Positions 1 through 8,979 of a stretch of DNA of 43,126 nucleotides are shown piece by piece. The translations under genes and the position numbers were made by a program. This stretch comes from JAAYCB01 sp012744395 (GTDB taxonomy: Bacteria > Planctomycetota > Planctomycetia > Pirellulales > Thermoguttaceae). Position 1 is the stretch's first letter, and every line of letters starts with the position of its first letter. Where the stretch lies: the NCBI GenBank assembly GCA_028703175.1, contig JAQVNJ010000039.1, positions 1 through 43,126 on the forward strand, read 5' to 3'. The notes under the pieces are model-generated. The model had not been told where the DNA came from and ran no database searches. It saw only the letters and a program-made list of their open reading frames with translations.

Positions 1-123
1 AAGGAACTTACTACCGACATTGAAGGCCGAAGCCACATCCAAACAGGAATGGGCCTTCGGGCAGGCAAAAACAATTGCTTCTTGCGGGTGATTTCGATAA
101 GCTCGGAGTTGATCACAATCTCA
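1..123. other. lower-GC edge segment, origin unknown
   Basis: This edge segment is visibly less GC-rich (roughly half GC) than the ~64% GC genes that follow. All three plus-strand and three minus-strand readings were inspected. Several stay open to the window edge, but none gives a family I recognise and none continues the sialidase-like protein that ends at 124. It may be the end of an unrelated gene, a mobile sequence, or foreign DNA joined during assembly. Confidence 0.4.
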
Positions 124-567
124 TTATAAGGTCCGTCCACCATCGGTGGAGACGCGGTAACGGAGGTAATACCAGTACCACTGCCAGCGCGGCTCGTGTG
201 CATGCGGATCCTTGTCGGGGGTGTCCATCGAGTTGAGTAGCAGCAGCACGTTGCCATTCACCGGGTCGAGCCAGGGCGCGTGCGGCGAACGGCGGTAGCC
301 GTAGGGGAGTTTGGCGTCGAAGTCTGGACGGATCTCTAACGGTTCCCAGGTGCGGCCGCCATCGGGCGAATAGCCACCGAGCTTCATCATCTCCCGCCCG
401 GCAGGCGTCTGGTAGATCGCCCCCGACAGCGGCGACATGCTCTCCAGCATGGCCTTGCTCTTGAGCGTCAGCTTGCCCGTCTCGGCGCCCAGCGCTGGAA
501 GCGGCAACTGTGCCCCGGCCAGAGCAAGCGCGCCAACCGCGACCAGCGCCGCGGCCTGGCCGCGCAT
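124..567 (-). CDS. truncated sialidase/BNR-repeat-like secreted protein
   Basis: A 147-residue secreted fragment of a sialidase-like (BNR/Asp-box) beta-propeller protein. Starting at 567 gives an N-terminus (MRGQAAALVAVGALALAG) that is a clear signal peptide; the frame stays open further upstream but codes for nothing signal-like. Asp-box-type turns are visible as YSPDGGRTWEPL and VSTDGGRTL. The second box is cut by a stop codon at 124-126, exactly where base composition changes. Complete family members are several hundred residues with five or six blades, so only the first one or two blades remain. No continuation was found in the other two frames down to position 1, which argues for a rearrangement or chimeric join rather than a simple frameshift. 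The family assignment is fairly safe; activity is very unlikely. Confidence 0.65.
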   Translation of the reverse strand: MRGQAAALVAVGALALAGAQLPLPALGAETGKLTLKSKAMLESMSPLSGAIYQTPAGREMMKLGGYSPDGGRTWEPLEIRPDFDAKLPYGYRRSPHAPWLDPVNGNVLLLLNSMDTPDKDPHAHEPRWQWYWYYLRYRVSTDGGRTL

Positions 568-992
568 CGCGCTCCTTGGATTGGCCCTGCCTCGATTGCC
601 GCACCAAGCGCCGCGGGATCGCCTCGTCTGGCATGCCGCAAAGTCGTCGTTCACGACAGTCGGTCTCTGGTCTGGCATCAGGCACTCCATAATCGCAGAA
701 TGGATCGTCCGCAAATCTTGCACGAAAGACCATCTCGATTTGCCATGAGCCTAACGCAGCCTTTGCCTCCCGTACAAGGGGATGGCGAATCGGGAGGTCT
801 TTCGGCCGAAGACCATGGGCAGCGGGCCGGTGATGATTTCTGCCGGCTGCTCCAGCGCCGGACGGTTCGCTTTCACACCCGTTGCCAACCGGAGGCCCCG
901 GCCGGGGAGTTCCTCGCTCAAGTTTGAGGAAAACTCGAGTTCCGGCGCGGCGCCTTTTGTTTGGGCGGTCGCGCGGTTAATATGGCCACGCT
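568..992. other. divergent intergenic region, sialidase fragment / antiporter
   Basis: 425 bases between two divergently oriented genes. No convincing gene is seen. There is an imperfect inverted repeat around 797-815 (GGTCTT...AAGACC) and a short one near 919-930 (CTCAA-GT-TTGAG). A TAATAT hexamer at 978-983 lies only 9 bases before the antiporter ATG, too close for a normal leader, and no Shine-Dalgarno is visible there. Confidence 0.4.
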
Positions 993-2399
993 ATGGATGC
1001 AGAAAGTCAGCTCGGAATCTGGTCGGTCGTGCCTCCGATTGTGGCCGTGGTGCTCGCCTTCGTCACACGCGAGGCGATCCTCGCGCTGTTGGCCGCTTGC
1101 CTTGCGGGCCTGTATATCGCCGGGAATGGGCTGTGGGGGCTTCCTGCCCTGTTTCAAAGGGCGCTTGGGACTCCCGACTTCATCTGGGTGGTGCTCGTCG
1201 AGGTCTGCATCGGCATTCTCGTGGCCTTTTTTCTCACAACCGCGTCGACCCAGCGTTTCGGTGAGCTCGCCGGGCGGCATCTGCGTTCCGCCAGACACGT
1301 CCAGGTTTTCGGCTGGCTGCTCGGCACAATCATCTTCTTCAGCGATTACTTCTCTCCGCTGCTAACCGGTCCGGTGATGCGCCCGTTGACGGATCGGGCC
1401 AGGGTCTCGCGGGAGAAGTTGGCGTATATCTGCGATTCGACGTCCGCTCCGACGTGCATCCTGGTGCCGCTCAGCGCGTGGGGCGTGTTCATTTCGGGCC
1501 TCCTGGTGGGGCACGGGCCGGTCATGGACAACACGGCGGCGATGAGTCTGTATATCAAGTCGGTGTTTTTCGATTTCTACGCCATCTTGGCGGTCGGCAT
1601 GGTGCTGCTGTTCGCCCTTGGGGCGATCCCCGAATTCGGACCGATGCGCAAAGCCGAACGGCGGGCGCGGAGCGAAGGCAAAGTCCTCGCCGACGGGGCG
1701 CGGCCGATGATGTCGGCCGAGTTGGCCGAGATGCAGCCGGCCGAACAGATTCGGACCCCGAGGCTGTTCTGGAATTTCTTTCTGCCGCTGACGCTCGTCG
1801 TGTCGATCGCGCTGGGCAGCTTCCTACTCAGCGGCAAGGCGATGATCCTCGAGGCCTTCATGTCGGCCGTCCTGCTGTTGGCAATAGCGCTCTGGGTCCA
1901 GAAAGTCCCCTTGGGTAGCATCGTCGGCGTCGCCATTCAAGGGATCAAGGGAGTCGTGCCCGCGATGCTCCTCTTGGCGCTGGCCTACACGCTGAATACC
2001 CTGAGCCGGGAGTTGGGGACGGCAATCTACGTCGTGGAAGTCACCCGCGGCTGGTTGACGCCGGGCCTCCTGCCAACCGCCGTCTTCCTTCTCTGCGCGA
2101 TCGTCTCGTTCTCCACGGGCACCTCTTGGGGAACGTATGCGATCGTGATCCCGATCGCCGTCCCCCTGGCGTTCGAGTTCAGCGGCGGCGAGGTAGACAG
2201 ACTCGTGCTTGCCACGGTTGCCGCGGTCGCCGGGGGCGGAGTGTTTGGCGACCACTGCTCCCCCCTGTCGGACACCACGATTCTCTCCTCCTTCGGGGCC
2301 GCGTGCGACCACATGGACCACGTCAGGACCCAGTTGCCTTACGCCCTCGTGGCCGCCGGGATTTCCGTGGGGTTGTATCTCCTGCTGGGGACGGTCTAG
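993..2399 (+). CDS. NhaC-family Na+/H+ antiporter
   Basis: A 468-residue integral inner-membrane protein with about eleven or twelve hydrophobic segments, consistent with an NhaC-type sodium/proton antiporter that exchanges Na+ (or a related cation or small organic solute) for protons. The family signature GDHCSPLSDTTILSS is at about residues 419-433. An earlier polar stretch (FFSDYFSPLLTGPVMRPL, near residue 120) and the pattern CDSTSAPTCILVPLSAWG are also typical of the family. A cytoplasmic loop rich in Arg and Glu lies near residues 215-255. The length is normal. No Shine-Dalgarno precedes the ATG, so leaderless or SD-independent initiation is possible. It converges on the sulfatase gene, with about 120 bases between the two stop codons. 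Some relatives carry malate/lactate or other substrates, so the exact substrate is inferred only. Confidence 0.85.
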   Translation: MDAESQLGIWSVVPPIVAVVLAFVTREAILALLAACLAGLYIAGNGLWGLPALFQRALGTPDFIWVVLVEVCIGILVAFFLTTASTQRFGELAGRHLRSARHVQVFGWLLGTIIFFSDYFSPLLTGPVMRPLTDRARVSREKLAYICDSTSAPTCILVPLSAWGVFISGLLVGHGPVMDNTAAMSLYIKSVFFDFYAILAVGMVLLFALGAIPEFGPMRKAERRARSEGKVLADGARPMMSAELAEMQPAEQIRTPRLFWNFFLPLTLVVSIALGSFLLSGKAMILEAFMSAVLLLAIALWVQKVPLGSIVGVAIQGIKGVVPAMLLLALAYTLNTLSRELGTAIYVVEVTRGWLTPGLLPTAVFLLCAIVSFSTGTSWGTYAIVIPIAVPLAFEFSGGEVDRLVLATVAAVAGGGVFGDHCSPLSDTTILSSFGAACDHMDHVRTQLPYALVAAGISVGLYLLLGTV

Positions 2400-2523
2400 G
2401 CCGGGGCGGGATGCCGGCGCCACCCGTTGCCGGCCGGTTGCCGTGCCGAACCCGGCGGGGCGTGTTCTCCGGCGGCTCCCCCGCCGTCTCGACTGCGCGG
2501 TCTCCAAGTTGCCCGCGGTTCCG

Positions 2524-3960
2524 TCATTCGGCGTTCCACGCGCCGCGCGCCGCATCCAGCAGCGACTTCAGGCGCTGCCGGATCTCGGCGTACTCCGCAT
2601 GCTCCGCCACGTTCTGGTTCTCCTGGGGATCCTTCTCCAGATCGAACAACCCGACCCCCTGAAGCTTGCCGCGGCCGCCGCGGGCGCGGATTTCCATGTA
2701 GCGGTAGCGCTGCGTTCGCACGGCATCGCCTCCGCCGTGGCGCGTGATGACGGCCTGCTTGTGCTCGGCATCCACATCGGCCAGCAAGCCGCGGAGGCTC
2801 CTGCCCTGCAGGTGTTCCGGTTTCGGCAGGCCAGCCAGATCGCACAATGTCGGGTAGATGTCGACGTACTCCACGATTCGCCGGCAGACCCGCCCGCCGC
2901 GGACGCCGGGCGCCGCGATCAGCAGCGGCGCCCGCGAGGCGACCTCGAAATTCGTGTGCTTGCACCAGAAGCCATGTTCGCCGAGCTGCCAGCCGTGGTC
3001 GCCCCAGAGGACGATGATCGTGCGGTCCGCCACGCCGAGCCGCTCCAACTCGTCGAGCAACCGGCCCACCTGGGCGTCGACCAGGCTGACGCAGGCGCGA
3101 TAGCCGCGGATCAGCTGCCGGGCGGTTTCGTCGGAGACCGGTCCCTGCCGGGGAATCCCATCGTACGCCCGCAGTTCGCCCCAGGTGTAGTTGAACGCCT
3201 GGGGCAGGCCGCGGGGGAAGAACATGTTGCCGGGGAGCACGGCGCTGCCGGCCGGATACAGGTCCCAGTATTTCTTCGGAGCAACGAACGGCAGGTGGGG
3301 GCGATAGAATCCGCAAGCCAGGAAGAACGGTTTGTCTTGTTGCGCCAGCAGCCGCAGGTCGCCGAGCGTCTTGTCGCAGATCAAGTGATCCGGATAGACC
3401 GCGTCCGGCTCATCCGCCTCCTCATAGGCCGGCCCGCGGGCGTTGCCACCGGCGGCCAGCTTGCGGTCGGCGGCCAGTTTGCGATTCTCTTCGAGGGCCC
3501 ACCAGATGCTCGACTTGTCCGGCCGCCACGAGGGCTGGCACCAGGCCTCCGCGTCGTCTCCCCGGTGGTGGTAGACCTTCCCGTTACTGGCCGTGTGATA
3601 TCCGCCCTGCTTGAAGACCATCGGCAGGGAGGGGACATCCGGCGCATCCTTCTCGGCCCAGGTCAGATACGATGTGAACCGGGTCGGCGTCGGCCGGAGC
3701 CCCTTCATCAGACTCGCCCGAGACGCGCCGCAGACGGCGATATTGCAGTAGGCCCGTTCGAACCGTACGCCGCGCTCGGCGAGCCGATCAAGGTTCGGTG
3801 TGACCATCTTCTCCGCGCCCAAACAGGTCATCTCCGGCCGCAGGTCGTCGACGGCGAGGAACAGCACGTTTGGCCGCTCGGCCGCTCGTGCATCGGCCGC
3901 GGCAGACAGCAGGAGAAGCAACAGGGGGGCGAACAATCCGCATCGATCGTACCGAGACAT
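2524..3960 (-). CDS. secreted sulfatase, iduronate-2-sulfatase-like
   Basis: A 478-residue type I sulfatase predicted to hydrolyse sulfate esters, probably on polysaccharides, outside the cytoplasm. A signal peptide (LFAPLLLLLLSAAADARA) precedes the alkaline phosphatase-like fold. The formylglycine motif is C77-G-A-S-R81, with Ala in place of the usual Pro, a variant I associate with iduronate-2-sulfatase-like planctomycete enzymes. Metal ligands are visible as the Asp pair in LAVDDLRPE (38-39) and in LWGDHGWQLGEHG further on. The length is normal for the S1_7-like group. The start is supported by an AAGG motif six bases upstream. It lies 30 bases downstream of the tricorn-like peptidase and is probably cotranscribed. 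Maturation needs a formylglycine-generating enzyme, which is not in this window. The real substrate cannot be read from sequence. Confidence 0.9.
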   Translation of the reverse strand: MSRYDRCGLFAPLLLLLLSAAADARAAERPNVLFLAVDDLRPEMTCLGAEKMVTPNLDRLAERGVRFERAYCNIAVCGASRASLMKGLRPTPTRFTSYLTWAEKDAPDVPSLPMVFKQGGYHTASNGKVYHHRGDDAEAWCQPSWRPDKSSIWWALEENRKLAADRKLAAGGNARGPAYEEADEPDAVYPDHLICDKTLGDLRLLAQQDKPFFLACGFYRPHLPFVAPKKYWDLYPAGSAVLPGNMFFPRGLPQAFNYTWGELRAYDGIPRQGPVSDETARQLIRGYRACVSLVDAQVGRLLDELERLGVADRTIIVLWGDHGWQLGEHGFWCKHTNFEVASRAPLLIAAPGVRGGRVCRRIVEYVDIYPTLCDLAGLPKPEHLQGRSLRGLLADVDAEHKQAVITRHGGGDAVRTQRYRYMEIRARGGRGKLQGVGLFDLEKDPQENQNVAEHAEYAEIRQRLKSLLDAARGAWNAE

Positions 3961-3990
3961 GACAGCCTTCTCTTGCCGGCAATGCCGGGT

Positions 3991-6900
3991 TCAGGTTGCT
4001 GGCCGCTCGCTGGCCTTCTTCAGTTTCGGCCGCGGGCGTTGCTTCCCCTTCTTGACCTCCGCCTGGAGAACGGCGACCGCCTTGTCGAGCTGGCGGTCGA
4101 CGCCCCGGGGCATGTCGCAGGGGCTGGGCCAGACGATTACGTCGGGGCGGGCGCCGTTCAGCTCCATGTCCTCGCCGGTCTTCAGCAAGAACCAGCCGCG
4201 GTAGGGAAGCCGCAGCTTGCCCAGGTCCATGATCGCCACGGCGCCCGTGCTGACCACCGCGCCGGCCGTCGGGGCGCCCACGAGCTTACCGCGGCCGAGG
4301 GTCTTGATCGCGTGCGAGAAGATCTCGGCGTTGGAGAAGCTGTACTGGTTGCAGAGGACGACGATCGGTTTGTTCCAGGTGGCGTAGACGTGCCGGTCCT
4401 GCGGATAGCCGGGCGGGCCGCCGCGCGGAACCGTGATCGCGTGAACCGGTTGGGTCAGGGCCGTCAGCAGGTGATCGGTCGTCGAGCCGCCGCCGTTCTC
4501 GCGGACGTCGATCACCAGCCCGTCTTTGCCCGCTCCCGCGTCGTAGAGCTCGTGTTCGAAGCGATAGAAGCTCCCCATGTCCATCGCCCGGATGTGGAGG
4601 TAGCCCAGCTTTCCGCCGGACGCCTTGGCCACTGCCTCGCGGTTCCGCTTGACCCACGACTCGTAGAGCAGCGATCGGGCGGCGCCGTAGGTGATCGGGC
4701 GAAGCGTCACCTGGCGATCCGCGCCCTCGGCGTTGCGGACGGTCAGGCACACGTCGCGGTCGAGCCGGCCGTTGGCCGCTTCAGCCAGGTCGATCGCCGG
4801 GTCGACCGGCCGGCCGTCGATGGCGACGACGATTTCGCCGGCGAGAATCCGGCTCTTCACCTGGTCGGCCGGGCTGCCGCTGATCACGTCGCGGACCTTC
4901 AGGCCCGGGCCCCGGTAGCCCGCGTCGAAGCGCAGTCCGAAGTGGGGCGTGACCTCGCTCCAGCCGGCCTTCGGCGCCGGCTGGCTCGGCGGCCTGGACA
5001 GGAATCCAAGGTGCGATCCATTCAGTTCGCCCAGCATCAGGCTGACCACTTCGCCGAACCCGGTGCCGTCGACGGCCTCGCGGGCCGCCTCGCGATACTT
5101 GCGGCGGATTTCGTCCCAGTTGCGGTGATTCAACGCGCCGTCGTAGTAGGAGTCGCGCATCGTTCGCCAACAGAGGTCGAAGGCGGCCGCGAACCGGGCG
5201 GGCAGGTCGACCTGCTGGTAGGCCGCGAAGTTGAACGCGGCCGACTTGCCGTCGGCCGAGAGGCTGCCGGGCACCCCGTCGACGCGCCAGAGAATCTGGT
5301 TGCCGCGGCTGATCCAGCGGGCGTTGTCGCCCGACTTGGTGCTGAGCAGCTTGGGCGTCAGCTCCGTCGGCGGCGAGATCGTATAGGTGCCCTGCCGGCC
5401 GTTGATCTTGGCGGTGAAGGCCAGCTTCTTCGAATCGTGGGACCAGAACAGGCGCTCCTCGGAGGTGTCGCTGATCGCGACGCGGCGGATGCGATCGTGG
5501 ATGCCGTCGAAGTCGATCCGCACCACGGGCAGCCGCTTCTCCTGGCTGGCCGCGGGCGGCCGGCCCTCCTCCGCCTTCTCGTCCCGCTTGTCCTCCGCGG
5601 CCGGCTGCTTGCCGCCGCCGGTCTTCTCGTCCGCTTTCCGGTCCGCTGGTTTCGTTGCCGGCGGCTGCCCGCCCGGCTTGCCTCGCGCCTTTTCGATCTT
5701 CTCGACGGCCGCGCGAAGCTTGCGGTCGCGCGAGGTCGTTTCGGCTTCTTCCCTGGCGAGGTAGACGAAATGGATGTCGGTCTCCGTCGCGAGACGCCGC
5801 CCCGTGAAGGCAATCGCCTTGCCGTCGGGCGACCAGACGGGATGGCCGTCGTTGTCGGGATGGCGGGAGAGGTTGAACGGCTCCCGGCGCCCATCGATCG
5901 GCCAGATCCACACGTCCCGGTTGAACTGGTCGTCCGGCAGGGCGCAGACAAGCCACTTGCCATCCGGCGACCAGTCGAACTCGGGCCGGCTCCACGACTC
6001 GAACAGCCGGCGCTCGCCGGCGCCGTCCGTGCCGATCAGCCAGAGGTCGCCGCGGCCGCGAACGAACGCCAGCTCCGTGCCGGCCGGACTGACGCGCAGG
6101 TCCCGTTCGACGTCCACGTTGTTCGTCAGCCGAGTCAGTCGGAATTCGTCGTTCTGCCACCAATATCGAGCATTGTCGGCACGTTCGGCCTTCCACAGAT
6201 CGCTCTGGCCCCCCGCGTCGCTGGCGAACAGGATCGACTTGCCGTCAGGCGCAAAGGCGGGATCGCGTTCTTCCTCGGGCGTGCAGGTCACCTGGCGCGG
6301 CTCGCGCAACTCGGTGTCCATCACCCACACGTCGCCGCCGGCGATCATCGCGATCTCCAGGCCGTCGTCGCTGAAGGCCACGTGTTCGGCCTTGTCGAGC
6401 CTGCGCCGCTGCGTCTTGTCGGCGACCAGATCCGCCCGGACGGCGATGTCCAGCCGCGTTGGCGCCTGGTCGGTTTCGGGCCGGAATCGGTAGAGATCGA
6501 AGAGGTGGCGGAAGACGATCGTCTTTCCATCGCCCGCAATGCAGGGCATGACGACGGAATCGTCGTCGAAGTGCGTGAGCTGCTTCGCCTGACCGCCCCC
6601 GATCGCACGGCGGCAGAGATTGAACGCGCCGCTCCGCCCACTCACGTAGTAGAACCGATTTCCGTCCGGCGCCCACAAGGGGAATCGCGCCCCGGTCGGC
6701 TCGTCGACGAGCTTCTGGAACTTCTTCGTGCCGATCTCGTGGAGCCAGATCTGGCTGGCCTGGCTGCCGCGATAACCTTTCCGCCACCAGGCGACCCCCT
6801 CGCGAGTGAAGAGGAGCCGTTTCCCATCGGGGGAGAGCGAACCGTTGCGCCCGTAGTCATCGAACAGGAGTTGCTCGCTGCCGCGCTTTTCCACGCCGAT

Positions 6901-7335
6901 GCGAAAGAAACGCTCCTCGTGTTTCCAGAAGTGATCGCGGCCGGCGTTGACCAGCAGCGAGGCGCTGTCCGGGTACCAGGCCTGCACGCGGCAGCCTTCG
7001 CTGTGGGAGGTGAGTTGCCTGGGCGCTCCGCCGGCCGCCGCCACGACGTAGGCGTGCTGGGCGCCCTGGCGGTCGCTGGTGAAGGCGATCGCCTGGCCGT
7101 CGGGCGAGAAGACCGGGCCGGAATCGCGGCCTTCGTGCAGCGTCAAGGGCCGGGCCAGCCCGCCCGCCGAATCGACGCTCCAGATGTCGCCCCGCCAGGA
7201 GAAGGCGAGCTTCGTGCCGTCGGGCGAGAGAGTGGGCGACGAGGCCAGGCGAACCTTTTCCTCGGCCGAAACGCTGCTCGCGCAAACGGCGGCCCAGAGA
7301 ACCAGGACCGCAACAATCCCATGGGCTCTACGCAT
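3991..7335 (-). CDS. secreted tricorn-type S41 peptidase
   Basis: A 1114-residue protein resembling tricorn protease. It has a signal peptide (MRRAHGIVAVLVLWAAVCAS), then repeated PD40/WD40-like beta-propeller blades (LSPDGTKLAF, FSPDGQAIAF, WSPDGKWLV and others) to about residue 550. A charged linker rich in Lys, Glu, Pro and Gly spans about 560-610, followed by a further propeller-like stretch, the tricorn core, a PDZ domain near 795-880 and a C-terminal S41 domain. The probable nucleophile is S1001 in QYSFSNAEIF, preceded by an oxyanion-type region (DVRENGGGSTTDHLL). Archaeal tricorn is cytosolic, whereas the signal peptide here implies periplasmic peptide degradation. The start at 7335 was chosen over one 14 codons upstream because it opens the signal peptide and follows a GAGG-like site. 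It is followed closely by the sulfatase gene. Confidence 0.88.
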   Translation of the reverse strand: MRRAHGIVAVLVLWAAVCASSVSAEEKVRLASSPTLSPDGTKLAFSWRGDIWSVDSAGGLARPLTLHEGRDSGPVFSPDGQAIAFTSDRQGAQHAYVVAAAGGAPRQLTSHSEGCRVQAWYPDSASLLVNAGRDHFWKHEERFFRIGVEKRGSEQLLFDDYGRNGSLSPDGKRLLFTREGVAWWRKGYRGSQASQIWLHEIGTKKFQKLVDEPTGARFPLWAPDGNRFYYVSGRSGAFNLCRRAIGGGQAKQLTHFDDDSVVMPCIAGDGKTIVFRHLFDLYRFRPETDQAPTRLDIAVRADLVADKTQRRRLDKAEHVAFSDDGLEIAMIAGGDVWVMDTELREPRQVTCTPEEERDPAFAPDGKSILFASDAGGQSDLWKAERADNARYWWQNDEFRLTRLTNNVDVERDLRVSPAGTELAFVRGRGDLWLIGTDGAGERRLFESWSRPEFDWSPDGKWLVCALPDDQFNRDVWIWPIDGRREPFNLSRHPDNDGHPVWSPDGKAIAFTGRRLATETDIHFVYLAREEAETTSRDRKLRAAVEKIEKARGKPGGQPPATKPADRKADEKTGGGKQPAAEDKRDEKAEEGRPPAASQEKRLPVVRIDFDGIHDRIRRVAISDTSEERLFWSHDSKKLAFTAKINGRQGTYTISPPTELTPKLLSTKSGDNARWISRGNQILWRVDGVPGSLSADGKSAAFNFAAYQQVDLPARFAAAFDLCWRTMRDSYYDGALNHRNWDEIRRKYREAAREAVDGTGFGEVVSLMLGELNGSHLGFLSRPPSQPAPKAGWSEVTPHFGLRFDAGYRGPGLKVRDVISGSPADQVKSRILAGEIVVAIDGRPVDPAIDLAEAANGRLDRDVCLTVRNAEGADRQVTLRPITYGAARSLLYESWVKRNREAVAKASGGKLGYLHIRAMDMGSFYRFEHELYDAGAGKDGLVIDVRENGGGSTTDHLLTALTQPVHAITVPRGGPPGYPQDRHVYATWNKPIVVLCNQYSFSNAEIFSHAIKTLGRGKLVGAPTAGAVVSTGAVAIMDLGKLRLPYRGWFLLKTGEDMELNGARPDVIVWPSPCDMPRGVDRQLDKAVAVLQAEVKKGKQRPRPKLKKASERPAT

Positions 7336-7440
7336 TCCGATGCCTCGCTCAACGACTTGCCGGGGCGCACGGATCAAGGCGGTCGTTCTCGCCGACCTGC
7401 TTCTATCCTAGTTGGCGCAGCCGACGGCCGCAAATCCGCC

Positions 7441-7470
7441 GACCTGCCCGACCTGCCCGACCTGCCCGAC
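7441..7470. repeat. 9-bp tandem repeat, about 3.3 copies
   Basis: GACCTGCCC occurs three times in perfect tandem, followed by GAC. It lies in the 162-base gap between the ceramidase-like gene and the tricorn-like gene, upstream of the latter on the minus strand. A GGCCGCGCGGCC palindrome follows at 7487-7498, against the ceramidase-like stop codon. The repeat could be slippage-prone DNA or a protein-binding array; no function is visible. Confidence 0.85.
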
Positions 7471-7497
7471 GTTCCAGGCGGACCCCGGCCGCGCGGC

Positions 7498-8925
7498 CTA
7501 AGGCCATAATGCCTTCAAGACATCGACGGACCATTCGACAAGTCTTTCGCCGCCTTCCGGACCCACTTCCCGGCTTCCGCTCGTCGCCCCGTAGCCGCCG
7601 CTCGCCATTGCCCGGGCTGAGGGCAGATACGATCCAGGGCCGGCCAGTTGCACGACAAATGTCTGGATCGCCGGGCTCCGCCCCTTGATTTGAATCCCGT
7701 AGTCGAGAAATAGTTCGAACGGGTTGGTTACGACCGCGACGTCCCCGAGCCGCAGCGCGTGCACCTCGACCGCCAGGTTCGGGTCGTCCGCTTGCGGCTT
7801 CAGGCGGGGCAATTCCAGGATTTCGACACGGTGCGCAAACACGGGGCTCCACTCGATTTCGGACCGGATCAGCGGCAGCACCTTGTCCGCGGCATCGGCG
7901 ATTCGCACGGCGATCTCCTGCCGCGCCGTGCGGCCCGCAAGCCGCGCCATGCGGCGCTCTGCCGCCGCCCCGACCGGCTGGTCGTCGTCTTGGTCGCCGG
8001 CCGCGCTGACCTGCGGCAGCACGAACAGGCCATCGCCGAACCGGCGGCGCAGTTCCGCCCGCGTCTCGTGCCAGAAATCCGCGCTGACCCGGCGCCCGGA
8101 AGTCTCCGCCTGGGCCGTGCAGGCGAGATTGACAACCAGGCCCGACAGCGCGCCATCCGGCAGGTATGTCGCCAGGAATTGCACCGAATGATCTTCGTAG
8201 CCCTGGATATGGCTGAAGTCGGGCGTATCGGTTCGGCCATACATCTTGCCTTTGCCGTCGCGGTCGACGGTCAGGCGGTTGTGCCCGACGACGGCATGTC
8301 CCAACCCGAAGGCCATGCCGCCCGCGGCGCGGCCCGTCCAGGCCGTCTTCACCGCCTCGGCGATCCGCCCGCAGGCAAGGTCCACGTACTCGCGGCCAGT
8401 CATCGGCTGCATGGCCTCCCGCGCGCGGCGGAATGCTTCGTCATTATGCCTGCGCCAGATATAGGGTTCGTCGGTCTGCACATAATCCGGCTGGTATCGA
8501 GGGCGTGTGTAGTGAAAGGGCGCGGTATGGGCATGCGTGGCGAAGAAGAACACGGCTTCGGGCGGCAGTTCCGGCAACTCTTCCCGCAGACGCCCCCTGA
8601 CCCCGTCGCGGATGCATTCCGAAGCCGACAGCAGATCGAGACTGACCAAGACCGCGATCCCCGGCTGGCCGGGCGCTACGGACTCCAGCGCCAGGACGGT
8701 GGCCTTGAGCGGGTCCTTGACCGCGTCGGCGATCCGCACCGCGCTTCCCAGCCCGGTCAGTTGAACCGGCCTGTCCGGCGTGATGTCGGCCTCCGCCCAG
8801 CCGATCTTGAGCGCAGGGGCCGCAGATTGCTCCTTCTCCGCCTGAGACTGCGCGGCCAGGGCGGCCGGGGTCACGGCAAGCCATCCGATGATCAATCCAA
8901 GATTCCGCACGCTGCCAATATGCAT
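7498..8925 (-). CDS. neutral/alkaline ceramidase-like secreted hydrolase
   Basis: A 475-residue secreted protein matching the N-terminal catalytic domain of neutral/alkaline non-lysosomal ceramidases, which cleave N-acyl amide bonds. A signal peptide occupies about residues 1-25. It is followed by the family's typical opening (IGWAEADITPDRPVQLTG, near 41-58) and a segment ending in FFFATHAHTAPFHY, where H131 and H133 correspond to the zinc-binding histidine region. Further family-like stretches include VVGHNRLTVDRDGK and VVTNPFELFLDYG. The C-terminal immunoglobulin-like domain of full ceramidases is not apparent, as in many planctomycete paralogs. The start has a strong AGGAG seven bases upstream. 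It lies 54 bases downstream of the propeller/FN3 gene. Many bacterial relatives have unknown substrates, so a sphingolipid role is not certain. Confidence 0.82.
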   Translation of the reverse strand: MHIGSVRNLGLIIGWLAVTPAALAAQSQAEKEQSAAPALKIGWAEADITPDRPVQLTGLGSAVRIADAVKDPLKATVLALESVAPGQPGIAVLVSLDLLSASECIRDGVRGRLREELPELPPEAVFFFATHAHTAPFHYTRPRYQPDYVQTDEPYIWRRHNDEAFRRAREAMQPMTGREYVDLACGRIAEAVKTAWTGRAAGGMAFGLGHAVVGHNRLTVDRDGKGKMYGRTDTPDFSHIQGYEDHSVQFLATYLPDGALSGLVVNLACTAQAETSGRRVSADFWHETRAELRRRFGDGLFVLPQVSAAGDQDDDQPVGAAAERRMARLAGRTARQEIAVRIADAADKVLPLIRSEIEWSPVFAHRVEILELPRLKPQADDPNLAVEVHALRLGDVAVVTNPFELFLDYGIQIKGRSPAIQTFVVQLAGPGSYLPSARAMASGGYGATSGSREVGPEGGERLVEWSVDVLKALWP

Positions 8926-8979
8926 CGGTCATCTCCTCTTCAGTGTCTGTCGCCAAGTGCCCCTTGCTCCCGCAGACAA

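Noticed and set aside
7439..7470. A CRISPR-like array at the tandem repeat
   Set aside because: The units are 9 bases with no spacers, and no cas gene is nearby.
2209..7509. A 1766-codon plus-strand open frame
   Set aside because: It lies exactly antisense to the sulfatase and tricorn-like genes, whose domains and catalytic motifs are certain. Its translation is low in aromatic residues and rich in Arg, Ala, Val and Gly, as expected from a third-position GC shadow.
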